A DNA stretch of 64,000 bases from Planctomycetota bacterium (GTDB lineage Bacteria; Planctomycetota; UBA8742; UBA2392): contig JAOSKM010000003.1 of assembly GCA_027493625.1 (NCBI GenBank), positions 310,001 to 374,000 of the forward strand, in the 5' to 3' direction. Positions 1 through 7,682 of the stretch are shown here, piece after piece. The position numbers and the translations under genes are program-made. The first letter of the stretch is position 1; every line of letters begins with the position of its first letter. The notes under the pieces are model-generated. The model saw only the letters and a program-made list of their open reading frames with translations. It was not told where the DNA came from and searched no databases.

Positions 1-206
1 GCGTGGGCGCCAGCCGCCGGGTGATGCTGCCGATGTCGGTGGTGCTGGGCGCGGGCTTCCTGACCGCCTGCGACACCGTCGCCAGGCTGATCGTCGTCGG
101 CCGTGAGTTGCCGGTGGGCGTGGTGACCAGCGCGATCGGCGCACCGCTGCTGGTGTGGCTGGTGGTGAGGCAGGGATCAAGCCGCGGCACGCACAAGTCA
201 AGCTGA
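1..206 (+). CDS. FecCD/BtuC-type ABC transporter permease, C-terminal fragment
   Basis: Only the last 67 or so residues are in the window; the gene enters from the left edge in the frame whose codons start at position 3. The residues run from a helix containing ADT-like CDTVAR through ELPVGVVTSAIGAPLLVWLV to a short tail. The ELPVG(V)VT-x-x-IGAP signature followed by a last hydrophobic helix is the usual end of FecCD-family permeases, which form the membrane channel of ABC importers for iron-siderophores, heme or cobalamin. The substrate cannot be told from this fragment, and the partner ATPase and binding protein must lie upstream. The family is clear from the signature; the fragment is 5'-partial because of the window edge, not because it is broken. 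Confidence 0.8.
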   Translation, partial: VGASRRVMLPMSVVLGAGFLTACDTVARLIVVGRELPVGVVTSAIGAPLLVWLVVRQGSSRGTHKSS

Positions 207-229
207 AGCGAAGGGCACGAGCTAGAGGT

Positions 230-262
230 GGGGACTGTCCCCGTTTTTGGGGACTGTCCCCG
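230..262. repeat. Tandem palindromic GGGGACTGTCCCCG pair
   Basis: Two copies of the 14-mer GGGGACTGTCCCCG (230-243 and 249-262) are separated by TTTTT. Each is a near-perfect palindrome. It looks like a REP-type intergenic unit placed just after the permease gene. The 300 bases that follow show no convincing gene. Confidence 0.6.
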
Positions 263-411
263 TCATCGACAACTCAGCCCGCGTTCGAACTACCCACGAA
301 GCCGCATGAATGGTTAGAAAGGCACAGGCCACGCGGGGGCGCAAAGGAGCTAAGCATCCTCCGCGATTCGAACGCTGCTTCTGTTCAGGGAGCACCGTCA
401 AACGCCCCTGA

Positions 412-511
412 TTGCGGAAGATGATCGACCAACAACCAGCCCTTCACGCCTCCGCGCCCCCGCGTGGCCTGAGCTTTTCTTCATGGCCCTTCCTGTAGTC
501 CTTCGCTCCTT
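412..511 (+). repeat. Direct repeat A, copy 1 (about 100 bp)
   Basis: This segment recurs at 810-909 at a fixed offset of 398 bp with only a few mismatches. It runs from TTGCGGAAGATG to CGCTCCTT. The stretch 207-909 has no supported gene; it is built from this repeat and repeat B. This copy reads straight into repeat B and so preserves what looks like an uninterrupted junction, useful for placing the IS110 ends. Confidence 0.85.
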
Positions 512-617
512 CGCGTTGAAAACCGAACCATGAGAGAGCAGCGACAAACGCCAACTGCAAAAGCGGTTGCCCACGAAGCCGCACGAAGTTCACGAAGGAC
601 TTCAACTGCATCAGCAA
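509..617 (+). repeat. Direct repeat B, copy 1 (109 bp exact)
   Basis: Identical over 109 bp to 2217-2325, starting CTTCGCGTTGAAAACC and ending CATCAGCAA. Weaker similarity continues for about 100 bp beyond in both copies. The body holds CACGAAG-type heptads. The second copy lies immediately right of the IS110 element. Confidence 0.9.
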
Positions 618-809
618 CACGATGAAACGAAGGAGCAAAGGGTCCCGTGTAACTCGCATGCTCTTTCTGTGCAGGGACCGTGGTGAAACGCCAGGACGCC
701 AAGAACGCCACGGCCCTCTCTTGGTTCGCCTGTCCATTGACCTGTGGTTGTGCCACCACGTTGGGGCCGTGGCGCATCCTGGCGCCTTGGCGTTGATACC
801 TTCCCCCGC

Positions 810-909
810 TTGCGGAAGATGTACGACCAACAACCAGCTCTTCGCGCCTCCGCGCCCCCGCGTGGCCTGAGCTTTTCTTCATGGCCCTTCCTGTAGTCCT
901 TCGCTCCTT
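810..909 (+). repeat. Direct repeat A, copy 2; left flank of IS110
   Basis: Matches 412-511. Similarity stops at 909, where the IS110 sequence begins, whereas copy 1 continues into repeat B. This defines the left insertion junction. Confidence 0.85.
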
Positions 910-1232
910 GTTCCTTGTGATTACTGGTGAGTGAAGAGGACTGGGTTGTGCTGGTTCGGCCATCCTCGGTCGCGTGTAGTTGCAGTTGCCCTTTACGTCG
1001 TCGCTCACCGACGCCGAATGTGAAGATGGCCGGGTGTGTGGCCCGGCCATCCTCGGTCGCGTAGTTCGGGTACCGCCACTCGTTCCTGCTGCTTTGACAG
1101 CCTAGCGAAGATTGCGGACCCGGGCAGTTCAGCGCGTGGACAATAGTGCGGCTCTCGACCGCGTGAACAAGACGGCGTCGCTGCCCGACACCCGAACCAC
1201 CGATCAGCGTACTTTCAAGAAAGGGAAACGCC
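910..1232 (+). ncRNA. Candidate bridge RNA region in IS110 left end
   Basis: IS110 elements encode a structured bridge RNA in this position. The region has a perfect 9-bp hairpin at 1026-1050 (ATGGCCGGG / CCCGGCCAT, 7-nt loop) and a repeated 19-mer CGGCCATCCTCGGTCGCGT at 957 and 1044. GCGAAGATTG at 1105-1114 is the exact complement of 2213-2222, spanning the right junction including CTTCGC of the target. GGACAAT at 1138-1144 equals the last seven bases before the right-end CTT. A target-type guide followed by a donor-type guide is the expected order. No RNA boundaries can be set from sequence alone. Confidence 0.35.
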
Positions 1233-2201
1233 ATGCACACGCTGGGAATCGACATCGCCAAGGCCGAACTCGTCTGCTGCCTGCTCGACGGAAAAGGTGC
1301 AACGCTCGACGAATTCACCCTTCCCAACACCGCGGTCGGCATCCGCAAACTTCCCCGCAGGGTGCCCGCCGACACGATCCTCTGCTTCGAGGCCACCGGG
1401 CCTTACGGCAAACTGCTCATCGCCTGCCTTGGCGAACGCCTGCCGCTGCACCAGCTCAACGACATCCAGGTCCGCGCCGGAAGCTCCTCCATGAGCCGCA
1501 CCAAGACCGACCAACGCGACGCCCGCGTGATAGCCCAGGCCGGGCGACGGCTGGCCCTGCTTGAACCCGATGCCCTGGCGGCCTCGCGCGTGCAGTGGAG
1601 CGAGCGGCACGAGAACATGCTGCTGCTGGTGCAGGACTACGAACGGCTCAGCGGAGAAATCACTCGACGCAACGGCCAGCTCGAAGCTCTGTCCGTCAAT
1701 CCCGCCCCCATGGCTCGCGTCATGGAGAAACGCATCCGCAGGGAGGTCGCCGCCCTGGAGAAGTCCAAACAGCGGGCAGCCGCTGAGATCGAAGAAGCCG
1801 CCGAAGAATGCCCCGAAGCCAAGCTCATCCGCACCATCCCGGGAATCGGCTCACTCAGCGCCGTGGCGCTCGCGGCCAAGATCGGCGACATCAACCGGTT
1901 CGAGTCAGCTGACAAGCTCAAGGGATATCTTGGCCAGTACCCCAGGCGCTTCCAGTCAGGCAAGCACGAGAGCGGAGGACGCATGGCTCGGCACGGCTGC
2001 CGCCTGATCCGGCATCTGCTGTGGAACATCGCGAGGGTGGCGGCCAGGTACAACCCGGTGTGCAAGGCACTGTTCGAGAGACTTCGTGAGAAGGAGAAGC
2101 GAGTACCGGCCGCCTACGGCGCCGTGGCGCGGCAAATCGTGCAGCTCGTATACGGCGTGCTTCGCTCAGGCCGACCCTTTGAAGCCAGAATTGCCACTTG
2201 A
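1233..2201 (+). CDS. IS110-family transposase (DEDD recombinase)
   Basis: A 322-residue recombinase of typical IS110 length. The N-terminal RuvC-like DEDD domain shows GIDIAKAE with the first Asp, CFEATGPYG with the Glu, and TDQRDARVIA with the last two Asp. A coiled region (about 130-190) links to the C-terminal Transposase_20 domain, IPGIGSLSAVALAA, with the serine region QSGKHESGG preceding the RHLLW helix. All expected catalytic positions are present, so the element may still be active. The start ATG follows AAAGGGAAACGCC, a weak Shine-Dalgarno. It acts with a bridge RNA to recombine donor and target; the RNA is proposed to lie just upstream. Confidence 0.95.
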   Translation: MHTLGIDIAKAELVCCLLDGKGATLDEFTLPNTAVGIRKLPRRVPADTILCFEATGPYGKLLIACLGERLPLHQLNDIQVRAGSSSMSRTKTDQRDARVIAQAGRRLALLEPDALAASRVQWSERHENMLLLVQDYERLSGEITRRNGQLEALSVNPAPMARVMEKRIRREVAALEKSKQRAAAEIEEAAEECPEAKLIRTIPGIGSLSAVALAAKIGDINRFESADKLKGYLGQYPRRFQSGKHESGGRMARHGCRLIRHLLWNIARVAARYNPVCKALFERLREKEKRVPAAYGAVARQIVQLVYGVLRSGRPFEARIAT

Positions 2202-2216
2202 CTGCCAAGGGACAAT

Positions 2217-2325
2217 CTTCGCGTTGAAAACCGAACCATGAGAGAGCAGCGACAAACGCCAACTGCAAAAGCGGTTGCCCACGAAGCCGCACGAAGTTCA
2301 CGAAGGACTTCAACTGCATCAGCAA
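2217..2325 (+). repeat. Direct repeat B, copy 2; right flank of IS110
   Basis: Exact copy of 509-617. Diverged similarity runs on to about 2430, including an AACGCCACGGCCCT stretch also at 702-715, and a CGCGCCCCCGCGTGGCC-like piece near 2480. No gene is evident between the IS and the PDZ protein start at 2637. Confidence 0.9.
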
Positions 2326-2636
2326 TACGAAGGAACTAAGGAACGAAGGAGCCTGCATAACTCGCACGCTGTTTCTTTGCAGGGACCGTGATCAAGCGCC
2401 AGGACGCGAAGAACGCCACGGCCCTTACGTTGTTTCCACTCGCATGGGTGTGTGATGGAACGAAGGCGACCAGCCCTTCGCGCCCCCGCGTGGCCAAAGC
2501 CTTGCTTCGTGTACTTCGTGACCTTCGTGGACAACCGCCTTTGCCTTCCCGGCCGCGCAGCCGGCCGACATCCTCTTTTTTCCGTCGAATTGTGAACAAA
2601 GGCGTTCCACGCTATACAGCTTCCCGGAGGTGGCCT

Positions 2637-3676
2637 TTGGCTTTCATTGACGACAGCGACCTGCGTCCCGCGGCGCCCGAACCGAAAGTCATCATCCAGC
2701 ACGCCCCGCGCGGCCGCTGGTGCCGGTGCTGCTGGTGGTGCTGATCCTGGCCGTGCTGGCGCTGGCCTTCGTGTTCGCCCTGCCCTACCTCAAGACCGAC
2801 GGCGGCCGGGACACACCCGAAATCCCCACCGTGTCCGCCAGCCAGCTCGAGCCTGAGATGCTGGTCACCCCCACCGGCCGAAAACTGGACGTGATCGAGT
2901 TCGGCGGCTACCTGTTCGAAATCACGCGACTGGCCTACAGCAACGTGCCGCGCGCGCGCACGGTGACGATCACGGTGCCGGGCAAGCCGCCGCAGATGGG
3001 CGTGTTCCACATCAATGAAAGCTTCGCGGGCGGCAAGATCCGCGTGGTGGAAATCACCAGCAGCTCGGTGGTGCTAGAGGCCAACGGCGAGCAGAAGGTG
3101 TTCGCGATCAACGGCGCCGACCCGGGCGAAATCTGGGACAAGGCGCCTTCCGGCACGCAGATCATCCCGCCGCGCGACACCAGCACCATCCCCGACCTGC
3201 CCGCCGGCGTTGAGCGCCCGGCCCAGGACCCGCGCAAGGAAATCCCCGAACAGCCGCCGAAAAAGACCGGTTCGCTGCTCGGCAACCCCGACGACCCCGA
3301 GGAAGTGCGCGGCCTGGAAGACCTCGAGTTGCCGGACGTCCGCCCCGTGCCGCTCCACCGCTCCGAGTACCTGACGCTGGTGCGTGACATGGCCGACCGC
3401 TTCGAAAAGGACCTGGTGCTGGGCCTGGCCATTGAGCGCGACACCCGCATGGTCTACGGGCTGCAGATCAAAAACCTGCGCGGCGACAGTTTCTTTGCCG
3501 CGCACGGCCTGCGGGTCGGCGACGTGATCCTGGCCGTGAACGAAGAACCGGTACGCAACATCGAAGAGCTGAACCTGGTGGCCCGCAGCAACGTGTTCCG
3601 CGACGAGGTGCGCATCGAGCTCGAGCGCGACGGCAATCTGGTCACGTTCGTGTTCCAGCCCGGCGTGCCTGACTAG
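2637..3676 (+). CDS. Membrane-anchored PDZ-domain protein (one-base deletion near 2719)
   Basis: The reading frame is read from a TTG at 2637 with GGAGG six bases upstream, giving a short acidic cytoplasmic N-terminus (AFIDDSDLRP...). A single missing G near 2719 (CTGGTGCC for CTGGGTGCC) shifts into the main frame, which starts MPVLLVVLILAVLALAF, one transmembrane helix. After a predicted beta-rich domain and a Pro-rich linker, the last 80 residues form a PDZ domain (HGLRVGDVILAVNEEPVRNIEEL). The arrangement, TM helix plus periplasmic region plus C-terminal PDZ, resembles type II secretion protein C, but no other secretion genes are nearby and sequence similarity to GspC is not otherwise obvious. 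If the indel is real, translation could begin at GTG 2720. Confidence 0.7.
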
Positions 3677-3779
3677 TGCGGCGTCAGTCAGGTATTGCTG
3701 CAGCTGGCCTGTGTTCAACGTTCGTGGCAGGGATCGCGCTGCCGCCGGAACCCCACAAACTGCGAAACGCAACCATAAC

Positions 3780-3833
3780 GCAACCATAAGGAAACACAGT
3801 TGAACATGTGCATCTGTGTTCACTTGTGGTTGC
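3780..3833. repeat. Palindromic hairpin element
   Basis: Arms GCAACCATAAGGAAACACAG (3780-3799) and CTGTGTTCACTTGTGGTTGC (3814-3833) pair with three mismatches around a 14-nt loop. The left arm is preceded by another GCAACCATAA. The same A/C-rich-strand logic (CCACA.. / ..TGTGG) occurs at 4074, 28673, 35988 and 43645. Confidence 0.7.
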
Positions 3834-3876
3834 TTTCAATCGGCCCCGCACTGAGCCCGCAGACAAGGGCGTACTA

Positions 3877-4303
3877 GTACGCCGTCAACGAAGTCTTGCG
3901 CAGTTGAAGGTGCCGAACGACGCGGTCACCGCGAAGGGCCGCCAAGGACCGCGATGCACTGCAACTGCCGCGGCGCGCAGCTTGCGGTGAAGACCTTGCG
4001 ATAGCGAGAGAGGGCAGAGCACTCGGAGTATCTTCGCGCCGGCCCGCAGTTCTTTGCGTGCTTCGAGGTGACAGGCCACAAAAGCACGAAAACACAAAAG
4101 GTAACGCCACAAAAAAGTTGCCCGGAGTTTCCGTGTGCAGCTGTTTGGTGCTTTGGTGTTTTCGCGGCCTGACTGCAGTTGGAAACAGGCTGCAACCGCG
4201 CAGAACCGCCGAACCCTGCAACTTCGAGGCCCTTGGCGGTGCTTCGCGGCTACATTTCAGGACAGGTGCATCCGGCGGAGAACTTGCCCGACGCTGCACT
4301 AGT
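3877..4303 (+). repeat. Dispersed repeat of about 430 bp, copy 1
   Basis: Aligns along its length with 28447-28883. Shared blocks include CAGTTGAAGGTG(C/T)CGAACGAC, GCCGCCAAGGACCGCGA, the internal palindrome at 4074-4169 and GACGCTGC near the end. A sequence resembling the inverse of its end (CTAGTGCGGCGTC, 3674-3686) sits at the stop of the PDZ gene, so the unit may be bounded by short inverted repeats. No open frame with coding character is seen. Confidence 0.75.
4074..4169. repeat. Large imperfect palindrome inside dispersed repeat
   Basis: GGCCACAAAAGCACGAAAAC on the left is answered by TGCTTTGGTGTTTTCGCGGCC on the right (first bases omitted), giving a long stem around a loop of about 35 nt. 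The equivalent palindromes are at 28673-28767 and 35988-36100. Confidence 0.7.
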
Positions 4304-4466
4304 TGGTCCGCTTGAATCCTGCACACTTCCGGGCGTCGGCGTTTGCCCCGGACGCAAGCCTGCCGCCCGGTCTCTCCGGCCTGCGGGTGCTGAAAACAGC
4401 GCCTGGCAGGGACCCGAACCGAACGAAAACGCGTCCAAGATGCGCGCAGAATTGTGCGCGGTGCCG

Positions 4467-4524
4467 TTGCGTTTTTGGTTTATCGGAAAAATATACTGCA
4501 ACCGCCCGCCGCGTATGATACAAT
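4467..4524 (+). promoter_or_regulatory. Possible promoter region upstream of the STAND-like regulator
   Basis: TTGCGT at 4467 and TATACT at 4492 (19-bp spacer) resemble sigma-70 boxes, and TATGAT (4514) and TACAAT (4519) follow. The start of an AT-rich tract here makes a promoter likely, but the exact boxes are uncertain. Confidence 0.25.
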
Positions 4525-4529
4525 AGTCA

Positions 4530-4858
4530 CCGCGGTCCGAAAACTGAGATGGGAGGGCGGATCGCTGGCATGATTCCAGATTGCACTGCGTTAACAATGG
4601 CGAAACGTAAAATAATTCGTGTGTGCGTGGATGAAGTAGTGCCACATGCAGGTTGATTTTCTGTTCCAATGTGACAGGGAAAAACTAACTTACTGGTTCA
4701 ATTTTCGTTGTGAATCAATTTCAAGACGCAGTTTGCGCATTCCAGACTGATTGCACAATGCTGTGCGTCATGCTATGGGATACAGACAGACTCCGTTTGT
4801 GTTCCAATGCTGCAGGCTGAGTAAACGACACTGTCTAGTCGCCCGGGAGTGAAACGAG
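4530..4858 (+). other. AT-rich untranslated leader without a gene
   Basis: About 330 bp of clearly lower G+C than its surroundings precede the 4859 gene. TGTTCCAATG occurs twice (about 4663 and 4800), each followed by a G/C-rich CAGG. There is no convincing ORF. It could be a long 5' leader or a small RNA; the sequence alone does not decide. Confidence 0.35.
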
Positions 4859-7111
4859 ATGAACACCGCTATTTCTGATTCCATCACCTCCAGAACACTG
4901 CATCGCGTGGCAACCAACCGCAGCCTGGATACGCTGCTGGGGTGGTCCGCCGATGTGGCGCATGAAGAGGCGGCGGCCGGGCGCAAGGTGATCTTCGCCC
5001 CCTGTCACGCGTTGCGCGGCGCTGTCAGCCTGCGCAGCTGGATCCTCTCCAACGCGCGCCGCACCCTGGGCTCGTCCGCCCCGGCCGACGATCCCACGCT
5101 GCTCAGCGCCGGCGCTGACACCCTGATCATTGCCGACCCCGCCTCGGCCGACCCCGCCAGCCTGCACTGGCTGGGCAACCTGCTGGCCTGCGCCGACGCA
5201 GCGCGCGACGTGGCGGCCACGCCGCCCATGCCGCAGCTGATCCTGCTGGTGCCCGCGGCCACGGGCGAAGAGCCCAAGGTGGCCGAGCTGCTGAGCCGTC
5301 TGCACATGCTGGGCAGCCGTGAGGAACGCGTCGCCGGTCGCCCCGGCGACCCCACGCCGGCGGCCATCGAAGCCGAGATCGGCGGGATGCGCGACCGGTA
5401 CGGCAGCCTGCTGGCGGCGCTGGCGCTGATGCCCTGCCCGCTGGAAACACGCAGCGTCGAGCGCCTGGCCCAGGACACCCGCGCCGGCAGCGGCGCCGTC
5501 TCGGCCCTGACCGGAGGCACGCTGTTCCGCGAGGTGGCCGGCAACGTGATGCCGATCAACGCCGAGGTGATCCGCGCCCTGCGCGCCGCCTTCGGTCCCG
5601 AGCAGCTGCAGGCGGGCGCCAACGCGCTGCTGGCCGTGGTCGAGAAAGACCTGGAGGACATCCCCGACGCCCGCGTCGAGCTGCTGCTGCACGCCGGCGA
5701 CCCGCGTCGCGCCATCAAGCTGGCACGCAAGCACTTCGACGAGCATTTCGAGGCCGAGCACTATGAGGAAGCCCTGCGCATCCTGCGCGCGGCCCTGAAC
5801 CTCGGGCTCACGCTCGAGACCGGCAAGTACGCCGAGCAGGTGGACCAGGCCAAGCTCGCCGCCATGTGCGCGGCCGTGGGTCTGCACCAGGAGGCGCAGA
5901 AACTGGTGGACGAGCTGTCCCGCCACCGCGAGCTGTACGCCATTCCCGCGTTCATCGAGTGGCTGGCGCTGGCGTCGCGCACGCTGGCCATGGAGCTGGG
6001 AGTGGCGCCGCGCGCCGCGGACAGCCTGATGCGCCGCGCCATCCGCCTGGTGGGCAAGAACACCGACCAGTGGGTGCGCCTGCGCCTGCTGCGCGTCGAG
6101 CTGCTGCGCAGCCCGGCTTTCAACCTGGAAGAACGCGCCGACTGGCTGCTCAGCCATGTCAGCCAGAAGATCCTGGACAAGGTCAGCGAGAAGACCCTGG
6201 CCGCCTACCTGGATGAAATCGCCACGCGCCTCTACGCCAAGGGCGACTACAAGGGCGCCTTCAAGCGACTGCGCCGCCTCGGCGCGCTGGCCACCACCTC
6301 CGAGCGCCTGGGCCGCGCCATGCTGCTGATGGCCCGCTGCCGCGCCAACTTCAAAGACCACGAGGCCGCCCAGCGCTATGCGCTCAGCGCCCTCACGTAC
6401 GGCATGCGCTCGGCCCAGTTGCCGACCGTGCAGCAGGCCGTCGAGTTCATCGACAAGCTCGGCAAAGACCGCCCACGCCAGCTGCCCCGCCTTACGCCGC
6501 CGGCGCGAGGACGCGGCCAGCGCCCGCGCCTGCCGGCCGCCGTGGACATCCCCACGCCGCAGTCGGCCGAGGCCTCCAAGCTGTTCGAGATGCTGCAGAC
6601 CCGCTTCAACGTACTGAGCTGGGTGCGCCAGCGCGGCGCTTCCGCCGAGTCCTTCGGTGAGGAAGGCGAGGTCATCGACTCGATGAACGTCTACCACGAA
6701 GATCCCCAGGGCAACCTCTCGCGCGCCGTCAGCTGCGGCGAGCCGGACGAAGTGCGCGGCGTGATGCTGATGCGCAAGGACGGCAGCGACCTGCTGACCT
6801 ACGCCCCGGCCGGCGACGCCGACACGCGTGAAGACGCCATCGTGCAGTTCCTGCTCACCGACCGCGGCGCCGAGACCCCGGAAGCGACCGGAGCCGCCCC
6901 CGCGCGCAAGACCGTGGTGGAGGAGTACCGCCGCCGCGCGCTCGACCAGGGCGCGGAGCGCGGCCTGCACGCCACCATGGAGACGCTGTTCAACAAGGAC
7001 GTGCTGATCTTCTTCGAGGAGCAGGGCTTCTCGAAGGAGGAAATGGCGGAGAAGCTGGGCGTCAGCCGCGCCACGCTCTACCGCATGTACGCCCGGGCCG
7101 GGCTTAACTAG
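4859..7111 (+). CDS. Large regulator: degenerate STAND-like NTPase, TPR-like repeats and C-terminal Fis-type HTH
   Basis: A 750-residue cytoplasmic protein. Residues 60-140 recall a STAND/AAA core: LIIADPASADPASLHWL resembles the Walker B region of MalT/AfsR-like ATPases, but no P-loop GxxxxGK[ST] is seen, so nucleotide hydrolysis is doubtful. Residues 250-510 are helical with TPR-like periodicity (HYEEALRILRAALNLGL). The C-terminus, FSKEEMAEKLGVSRATLYRMYARAG, is a clear Fis/HTH_8-type DNA-binding helix-turn-helix. GGGAG lies 9-13 bases before the ATG. It probably senses a ligand or partner through the repeats and regulates transcription; the target genes are unknown. It stands alone, with a long AT-rich leader. 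Confidence 0.7.
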   Translation: MNTAISDSITSRTLHRVATNRSLDTLLGWSADVAHEEAAAGRKVIFAPCHALRGAVSLRSWILSNARRTLGSSAPADDPTLLSAGADTLIIADPASADPASLHWLGNLLACADAARDVAATPPMPQLILLVPAATGEEPKVAELLSRLHMLGSREERVAGRPGDPTPAAIEAEIGGMRDRYGSLLAALALMPCPLETRSVERLAQDTRAGSGAVSALTGGTLFREVAGNVMPINAEVIRALRAAFGPEQLQAGANALLAVVEKDLEDIPDARVELLLHAGDPRRAIKLARKHFDEHFEAEHYEEALRILRAALNLGLTLETGKYAEQVDQAKLAAMCAAVGLHQEAQKLVDELSRHRELYAIPAFIEWLALASRTLAMELGVAPRAADSLMRRAIRLVGKNTDQWVRLRLLRVELLRSPAFNLEERADWLLSHVSQKILDKVSEKTLAAYLDEIATRLYAKGDYKGAFKRLRRLGALATTSERLGRAMLLMARCRANFKDHEAAQRYALSALTYGMRSAQLPTVQQAVEFIDKLGKDRPRQLPRLTPPARGRGQRPRLPAAVDIPTPQSAEASKLFEMLQTRFNVLSWVRQRGASAESFGEEGEVIDSMNVYHEDPQGNLSRAVSCGEPDEVRGVMLMRKDGSDLLTYAPAGDADTREDAIVQFLLTDRGAETPEATGAAPARKTVVEEYRRRALDQGAERGLHATMETLFNKDVLIFFEEQGFSKEEMAEKLGVSRATLYRMYARAGLN

Positions 7112-7256
7112 CAGCACCGTTCAGAAGACCGCCGGAGGGCAGGTGCAGCTGCGCCTGCCCTCTGCCGTTCCGGCCGCCCCCCCACCCCTACTGGAAGGGC
7201 GGGACCGCCTTGTTATCCTCCCGCGTTCACGGGCTTCAACCTGCAGGGAATCTGCC

Positions 7257-7562
7257 ATGACGAACCTGATTCGTATCCCCACACCGTTGCGCAACCTGAC
7301 CGGTAACGCGGCCGAGGTGAACGTCGAGGCCCGCACCGTGGGTGAGGCGCTGGACGCGCTGGAGGCCGCGCACAAGGGCATCAAGGCCCGCATCTGCGAC
7401 GAGCAGGGCAACGTGCGCCGCTTCGTGAACGTGTTCCTGAACGACGAGGACATCCGCTTCATGGACAACCTCGCCACCCCGCTCAAGGACGGCGATCATC
7501 TCTCGATCGTGCCGGCCATCGCCGGGGGTCTGGCTCCTTTTCCGCCCGTGAAGCGGGCATAG
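7257..7562 (+). CDS. MoaD/ThiS-family sulfur carrier with a tail after the diglycine
   Basis: A ubiquitin-like sulfur-carrier protein of about 91 residues plus tail, starting at ATG 7257 after CAGGGAA. Features are IRIPTPLRNLTGN, the beta-grasp core, FVNVFLNDEDIRFMDNL and DGDHLSIVPAIAGG, the normal MoaD/ThiS ending that is adenylated and thiocarboxylated. Here GG is not terminal: ten residues (LAPFPPVKRA) follow before TAG. These are encoded by the left arm of a palindromic repeat (7527-7598). A tail like this would need proteolytic removal before activation, as known for some JAMM-processed carriers, or the carrier is inactive. Which pathway it serves (molybdopterin, thiamin, cysteine) is not shown by the neighbours; hom follows after a repeat. 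Confidence 0.85.
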   Translation: MTNLIRIPTPLRNLTGNAAEVNVEARTVGEALDALEAAHKGIKARICDEQGNVRRFVNVFLNDEDIRFMDNLATPLKDGDHLSIVPAIAGGLAPFPPVKRA

Positions 7563-7598
7563 TCAGGATCAGAAACGAGGCGGAAAAGGTGCCTGACC
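7527..7598. repeat. Palindromic repeat overlapping the moaD-like 3' end
   Basis: GGTCTGGCTCCTTTTCCGCC (7527-7546) and GGCGGAAAAGGTGCCTGACC (7579-7598) are inverted arms with two mismatches. CCCGTGAAGCGGG forms an inner hairpin. The left arm lies inside the reading frame and supplies the residues after the diglycine. Confidence 0.75.
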
Positions 7599-7614
7599 CC
7601 TTCTCCGCTCCGGC

Positions 7615-7667
7615 GATTTTGGATTGGGACAGATGTGGCCGGCCGCCCGGCAGTCCAATCCAAAATC
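7615..7667. repeat. Inverted repeat in front of hom
   Basis: GATTTTGGATTGG (7615-7627) and CCAATCCAAAATC (7655-7667) are a perfect 13-bp inverted pair. A-rich AATCTAAAATCC units follow up to the hom start codon, where no Shine-Dalgarno is visible. Confidence 0.7.
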
Positions 7668-7682
7668 TAAAATCCAGAATCC

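Larger units (their letters stand above)
910..2219 (+). mobile_element. IS110-family insertion sequence with deduced ends
   Basis: The repeat A to repeat B junction is continuous at 503-520 but is split here: repeat A ends at 909 and repeat B resumes at 2217. The three bases CTT are present at both ends (907-909 and 2217-2219), so the element is 1310 bp. This fits what is known of IS110: no terminal inverted repeats, no classical target duplication and a CT core dinucleotide. The layout is a 323-bp left non-coding end, one recombinase gene and a right end of only 15-18 bp, which is the IS110 (not IS1111) arrangement. Confidence 0.75.

Noticed and set aside
4835-7117. Very long open frames opposite real genes (for example minus strand 4835-7117, minus strand 58074-61781, plus strand 22486-24009)
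   Set aside because: They are His/Gln/Ala/Arg/Val-rich mirror frames typical of GC-rich DNA, without domains or start signals, and they overlap clear genes.
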